In this document: one piece after another, positions 58,528 to 64,000 of the stretch
How the letters are laid out: the number at the start of each line of letters is the position of its first letter
Numbering within the stretch: position 1 is the first letter of the stretch
Assembly (NCBI GenBank): GCA_031216915.1
Contig: CM062296.1
Span: 455,142,287-455,206,286, forward strand
Source: Pictodentalium vernedei
Taxonomy: Eukaryota > Mollusca > Scaphopoda > Dentaliida > Dentaliidae
Direction of reading: 5' to 3'
Length of the DNA stretch: 64,000 bases
Notes under the pieces: generated by a model
Told to the model about the DNA's origin: nothing
Databases searched by the model: none
The model's input: the letters and a program-made list of their open reading frames with translations, nothing else
Position numbers and translations under genes: made by a program

Positions 58528-58596
58528 AAATGTGTATATTTTTTTTTAAATTTATTTATTTTATTATAATTCACTAAAATGACGTTATTTTTTTTT

Positions 58597-61500
58597 TTAT
58601 CTTTTTCTTTTTCTTTTTAAACTAACTCTCTTGATGTCTTTATCGACTTCCATAATCTTGAATCCGTCTAATTCCTCTCCATTTTCTGGAATCCTATCAT
58701 CCTTAATCATATCTGGAAGCCTATGATCCTCAATCATATCTGGAATCCTATCATCCTCAATCATATCTGAAATCCTACCGTCTAAAATTAGATCCAAAGT
58801 CCAATGTCTGAGTGCCAAAGTGCTTCTTTTATTGTCTAACATGAATCTCTTATTGTCGTCGGCCATCAGCGAAATCTTGTTGACTGTTTTGGTATACAAG
58901 TCGTGATTTTCGCTTCGAATCGATTTCATAGTCTTATACACCAGACCACTTCCTAACAGACAATCTTTATACTCTCGGAAAGAGATGTTTTTCTTCACCA
59001 TGCACGCTTTAACCCCTTTGCACTTCTTGATCTCTTCATCTTCTAGACGATAAGCATACAGTTTGGGTCTCAAGCACACGAATTCGACGATCTGTTTACC
59101 GCCGCTCTCATCCTTAAATTTACCCAACACCTTCTTGTTGTCGTTCAATTGAATGTTGGACGGGTGATCGATGGGATAATTGCTCGTGTCGAACCATGCG
59201 GTCACGTCCGGAGATATATCTCGGTAGACATCTTTCATCTCTATCTCATAAACTAAACTGTCCGTGTCAGTGAACAGTAGTTTGGCTTTATCACCAAATT
59301 TTTGTTTGACGTAATCGTAGTGAAACTCGTACATCAATCGCTTGCTGATATCTAAGATGATCGGTCCGAGATAATACGGTTTGTCGAACTTCAGGTGCAT
59401 CTTTTGCATGTGAACGGCCACTAGATTTTCGTCGAATATGGTTCGGTGTCTGTAATTGGGTTTCGCCACTAATTTTTTTGCTCTTTTCTCGGACGTGATG
59501 AGTCGAACATCGGTTCTCTTCCTGATGTTTTCCATCAATTTACCGTACACGCAGTTGTTCATGAGTTTGAAGAAATCTTTTTCGAAATCGTTCTCGGCTC
59601 GAATTCTGAGATTCGTGTTGAGATCGATGTATTTTTTCATCCAAGGCTCTTCGTTGAATCGAATGACGCGATGTATGTCGACTAATTTCATCCTGTGATC
59701 AATGTATTGTTTCAAATTCTCACTGTAGACGACGTACTTACGTTTGTTAAATAAATTGGGAATGAGTTTTTCCTCGTCTCCTTCGATCAGTTCCATTCGT
59801 TCGGGAGCCAGCGGATAATCGTTGTGTAGATCGTGTAATTCTTCCGGATAATTCAAATCGACTTCTAAAATGCAAGGATAGTCTCTCCATTTTTGCATCT
59901 CTTCCGGTTCCATCACCCATTCAAAATTTCCAATCGGTAAAGGATGACTCATAGCCCAACCATACAGATTATTAGCATCCCAATACTGTATGTATTTATT
60001 CGATCGTTTCAAATCGAAACCTTCTTTCATGTAGGGATTGTTAGCTTCGGAATATCTGTGGGAGGTCATCGAGACGCCACCTCTCGCAGCCCTTTCGAAT
60101 ATGAGCAACATGTCCACGTCAGATAATAATTCCAATTGGACTTTGGTGGTTTTCAACATAGCATCCCACGCCAGACCGGGTGGGGTGAAATACCAAGCCG
60201 GATCCAGATCGTAATTTCGATGACTGACGTCTCGAAAATTTTCGAACACGTCTGCCCAGAGCAGAACGTCGGTCTTCAGATAGAGATCGTGATAATCTCT
60301 CATGGTTTTCATATCGAATGATTTCCACACGTATTTGGCGTGTTCATAATTCTCGTCGGAAATGTCGGATTCGTACAATTTCGAATAAAAATCTTCTTTT
60401 GAAGGTAGTGCGGTGTCGTCGAATCTCTTTAGATCGTTCATATAATTGTAAGTATAGACTCCTTTCCTCAACATGATGTCTACTCGTTCTCCAAAATGTT
60501 CGCTCCTGATTTTAAATTTATCCTTGCTCATGTTATCGACTAATTTTTCCAGAGCGGTCGACATGAATTTAAAACTGTTGATGAAATGTATGCTTCTATG
60601 AATGGATTTCGTTTTTTCTTCCAACGGCTCTCCATCGATTACTCTTCTCTTCTCCATGACCTTCCATTTCGTGAAGGAAATGTATCTTTCTTCGCTGTTT
60701 GCAATGCAATTTAATTCTTCATGGGAGGTGCCGAGATTTTTCATGAACAGATGACTGTCGTAACCCGAGAGATTGTGAAATATCACCGGATAGAAAACGG
60801 CGTCTCAATATTTTAAATTACACTTGCTGTGAGCCAGACCATGATACAGACCCATGTAATGATCATGGTCTCTGACCTTCTTATTTTCCTCCTAATTCTC
60901 GTCAAACAATTGTCTGTATATGTGACATTCGGTGGCCCTGTTATTTTCGTCCTGCTGTTCTTGCGTGATGATCATTTTCGCCAGAATTTTGAATTTGTTG
61001 TATAACATTTGAATTTTTGATTCTAACTCTTCCACAAACCTTTGAGCCACGTCGACTTCTTCGCACTGTTTCATATTGGTGAAGGGGCCCATGTCAGGTT
61101 GCGAGTCGAAAGCGCATTTCATGTAAATGCAATAGCCCGAAGGCATGTGTTTTTGATATCTTTTGATGTAACTTTGAAGAACGTCGGGTTGGCAGGAACT
61201 CATTTTCAGGGTGAAGCATTCGAAATCGGCATACACGACGAATGGTACTTTTAACCTTCTATTCTGATTTTCAAACTTCACGTTGGTATTGGGTTTGGGC
61301 ATTTCGAAGGCGACACCTTGATTTTCGTTGCAATATTCCTGCTGTTTTGCTAACGATCTTTTGCTGCGAAACACGTTCATGCAGTTGCAACATAAACATA
61401 TCTCATGTTCATGTTTATTATTTTGTCTCGACAGTAATCGCCTCGGATTTTCAACCCAACAATAATGACGATTGTCACCATTCGAAATCAATAATAAAAT

Positions 61501-62355
61501 AATCGTCTTTTCTCTTTCGAGATACGAAGTCTGTCTGAGGCAATAGATCATTCGTTTTTCATCGTCGTATCCCAAGACGCTCACCCCTACGGTGGGATTT
61601 TGAGCCTCGAAACGTTCGATGTGTTTTAACTGCGTTGGAAAAGTCACTCCGATCCAATCGAGATTTTTAGAAGTCTCCTCGTAATGAGAAACTCTATTGG
61701 AGTGCATTTTGACAGGGTATAAAGCGGAGGTGACTGCCCATTTAAAACACTGACCATCTTTATTTCTCACATTGACCACGGAGTGTTTTTTAGCTAAGAA
61801 ATACGGTAATTCCACATAGGAAGACCCTTTCAATGAATCGTTTTTAGTTATATGAATTTCGAGTTTCAACACCTCATCGAACGTCCAATTACTACATTCA
61901 TGTTGATAATTCGCGAGAGATGTCAACATCTTGTCTTTCATCTTTTCGAAAATGTCCGATAAATGTGAGCCTCGAAGTACGGGTTCGACGTTAGATCTGA
62001 AAAATGTATTTTTCACGATGCTCTTGCCGGACTTCACATCGATTTTATTCATCACACAATGGAGTATCATCTCAATTTTTTGTCCCACGTTCATGTGTTC
62101 GCGAAACAAATCCAATACTTCTTTCTTCACCCGTTCCATGAACAATTTCGGATCAACTTTCTTGAATGAGGGAACCACGTCGAAAGTTTTAAAAATGCCT
62201 TTGATCGCGCTCTCCCATTCTACGGGCTTCGATTCGAATATTTCCATGACGAGTCGTGCTATATATTCTTCTTCCTTCCCTTTGTCGACTGCTCGTCGAA
62301 TTTCATTCGATATATCTCGTTTGTCTAGATTCTGAAGTGCATCACTAGTTTTCAT
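58597..62355 (-). pseudogene. Protein-primed family B DNA polymerase of a Polinton, two in-frame stops
   Basis: One frame of 1,253 codons from the ATG at 62,355, near the upper end of Polinton polymerase lengths. In order: an N-terminal region ending in a C2HC-like finger (CLCCNCMNVFRSK, about 61,345-61,410); the 3'-5' exonuclease motif YADFEC (61,220); an HDH/Cys zinc site (about 60,830-60,870); polymerase motif A YWDANNLYGWAM (about 59,960), motif B NNCVYGKLMEN (59,540) and motif C FTDTDSLVYE (59,260). TAG at 60,892-60,894 and TGA at 60,805-60,807 interrupt it between the exonuclease and polymerase parts. The C-terminus carries a 9-residue repeat (DMIEDDRIP type) and a basic end KRKRKR. It would have replicated the element. 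Confidence 0.93.
58692..58800 (-). repeat. 27-bp tandem repeat at the 3' end of the polymerase gene
   Basis: About four units of 27 bp (TCTGGAATCCTATCATCC start on the plus strand) encode the 9-residue repeat R-I-P-D-M-I-E-D-D with variation. The unit is a multiple of three, so copy number can change without breaking the frame. Confidence 0.85.
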
Positions 62356-62425
62356 TTTATTTTTTTTTTTTCTTTTGAAACTTGAAGTTCTTCAACGGCT
62401 TTTCATTTAGTCATCTTCTCATTTT

Positions 62426-62731
62426 TCACAACCGAAACGTTTTGTTTTTTTTCAACGTCAGCATTTCGATTCCTTTTACTATCTTTTTCTTCTTCTCATT
62501 TTTCACAACCGATGCATTTCTTGACGTCATTGCTATCGACATTTTGTTTGCCTTTTCATCGCATAAACTATGTATCTCCTCATGCCTGATCTTTCTAATT
62601 TCATCATGCTCCACTTTTCCTTTTCTATCGTCGGGCGTTACTTTCATCGGCTTATTTTTTTCTGCAATTCGAGTCTGTTTAAGTTTATCCACTTCCGATC
62701 TTTCAATTTTTTTCTTTCCATCATTTCGCAA
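62426..62731 (-). CDS. Lysine-rich ORF upstream of the polymerase
   Basis: 101 codons, about one quarter lysine (KNEKKKKIVKG), without a recognisable fold. It is on the polymerase strand, 70 bases upstream of its start, with AT-rich DNA on both sides. It could be a small DNA-binding protein or the remains of another gene; equally, the A-rich DNA alone could produce such a frame. Confidence 0.35.
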   Translation of the reverse strand: MRNDGKKKIERSEVDKLKQTRIAEKNKPMKVTPDDRKGKVEHDEIRKIRHEEIHSLCDEKANKMSIAMTSRNASVVKNEKKKKIVKGIEMLTLKKNKTFRL

Positions 62732-62796
62732 ACGATATTCCTGTATGACTTCAATTTTTTTTTATTTGGTTCTATGATTTCTGAAATGTGGAATTT

Positions 62797-63740
62797 TTAA
62801 TTTTTTACAAATCTCGTTTAACTGAGGTACGTTTTTCTCATTTAAATTTTTCATTTTTTGATTTGTTTGCTTCTTTTGTAAGAATATTTTTTTCGAATTT
62901 TGTATTTAAATAATTTGTTAAAAAGTTTTAAAATTGTTTTTATATATATATATGTTTTAATTCCTTCAAAAAAAATTTTTTTTATGAAATTAATCAATTT
63001 TTTTATGTTCCTTAACGTGAAAAAAATTGAATTAATACAAGAAAAAAGGACGTTAATATTTAAACTTTTTATTTATATATAAAGAAAAAAAATCTTCTAC
63101 AAAAAAATTTTTAACATTAAAGAAAGTTAAAAATTAAAAAAAACTTTATATATATATATAGAGAGAGTAAAAAAAAACTTTTTTAACAAATTATTATTAA
63201 ATACAAAATTTAAAAATATACATTATTTGCAATAATTCATAAAACAAAAAAACCCCAAATAACTGATTATTATTAATTTTTTACAAATCTCGTTTAACTG
63301 AGGTACGTTTTTCTCATTTAAATTTTTCATTTTTTTATTTGTTTGCTTCTTTTGTAAGAATATTTTTTTCGAATTTTGTATTTAAATAATTTGTTAAAAA
63401 GTTTTAAAATTGTTTTTATATATATATATGTTTTAATTCCTTCAAAAAAATTTTTTTTTATGAAATTAATCAATTTTTTTATGTTCCTTAATGTGAAAAA
63501 AATTGAATTAATATGAGAAAAAAGGACGTTAAAATTTAAACTTTTTTTTTATATTTTAAGAAAAAAAAACTTTTACAAAAAAATTTTTTACATTAAAGAA
63601 AATTAAAAATTAAAAAAACTTTATATAAATATATAGAGAGTAAAAAAAGCAAACTTTTTTAACAAATTATTATTAAATACAAAATTTAAAAATATACATT
63701 ATTTGCAATAATTCATAAAACAAAACAAACCAAATAATCG
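62797..63740. repeat. 476-bp tandem duplication in the AT-rich divergent intergenic region
   Basis: Copy 1 begins near 62,797 and copy 2 near 63,273 (ATTTTTTACAAATCTCG at both). Copy 2 ends just before the ATG at 63,744. Differences are few and mostly in A and T runs. The block lies between the leftward polymerase unit and a rightward gene, so it probably contains the divergent promoters, and its TATATATATATA stretches are present in both copies. Confidence 0.85.
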
Positions 63741-63743
63741 ATC

Positions 63744-64000
63744 ATGACAACAAAACCTAAAAGATGCAAATTGAAATTGAAACGAGTTGAAACGTGTAAG
63801 AAATTCAGTTAAAAAATCTATAGATTACAACGACACGATCCCATCGAATTGAACAAGGTCGAGACGAAGGGCTTAGAGCACAAACAGGACAAATATAGCA
63901 TGCCTTTGAAATTGGATGAAGACATGCTCGATTTGTTTTACGAGTACCAAAGCAATCTACAGAAAATCGTCATCGCCAAAGATAGAGAATTCGACAAGGA
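63744..64000 (+). pseudogene. Start of an unassigned Polinton gene, cut by the window edge
   Basis: ATG at 63,744 opens a basic N-terminus (MTTKPKRCKLKLKRVETCKK). A TAA at 63,810 breaks the frame after 22 codons, but coding character continues in the same frame to the edge (LDEDMLDLFYEYQSNLQK). First gene of the rightward arm; capsid and packaging genes would be expected nearby, but I cannot assign this one. Confidence 0.5.

Noticed and set aside
62382-62800. Plus-strand Phe/Ser-rich frames as genes
   Set aside because: They are antisense to the lysine-rich ORF and reflect T-rich DNA.

Overview
The window looks like non-genic, repeat-dense nuclear DNA of an invertebrate animal, probably marine (cnidarian-like or lophotrochozoan-like; the sequence does not settle which). 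Reasons: there are no operons or bacterial ribosome-binding sites. tRNA-headed SINEs with A/T tails, many foldback and MITE elements, hAT-type and TTAA-type ends, microsatellites and a Polinton/Maverick (adintovirus-like) element fill the sequence. I see no intact host gene.

Region 1 (1-1.77 kb) holds small MITE-like elements. Region 2 (1,774-22,110) is the most striking object. It is a 20.3-kb element whose ends are a 70-bp terminal inverted repeat (68 of 70 identical), flanked by a perfect 9-bp direct repeat (tcgacctcc). Inside each end lies an array of one 144-bp satellite monomer: about 13 kb (about 90 copies) on the left and about 3.2 kb (about 22 copies) in inverted orientation on the right. 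The roughly 4-kb spacer between them has no recognisable transposase. This architecture fits a giant foldback or MULE/Rehavkus-type transposon. A 101-bp palindrome just outside (22,620-22,720) carries a related end sequence.

Region 3 (22.1-54 kb) is a mosaic. It contains a broken copy of a multicopy invertebrate gene family (23.5-25.3 kb), four TTAA-type foldback MITEs and a 1.4-kb compound foldback. It also has five SINE copies (one with a 12-bp duplication, nested in a hAT-like element with a perfect 8-bp duplication), several other hAT-like elements and short tandem arrays. A dispersed palindromic repeat family in this region and in the giant element's spacer carries clustered perfect matches to the NRF1, CREB/ATF, USF and YY1 sites.

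Region 4 (about 54-64 kb, running off the right edge) is a decayed Polinton/Maverick. From left to right it holds: a conserved small protein with Cys/His residues (+), a coiled-coil protein with a hydrophobic segment (+), a zinc-ribbon/phospholipase A2/integrase gene (+), a phage-fibre-like protein (-), an adenovirus-type protease (-), a protein-primed DNA polymerase B (-), a lysine-rich ORF (-) and a new rightward gene cut by the window edge. Most damage is in-frame stops (8 TGA, 2 TAG, 1 TAA), with a few frameshifts and one junction that removes the facing 3' ends of the integrase and fibre genes. The capsid and packaging ATPase genes expected of Polintons are not in the window and may lie to the right.
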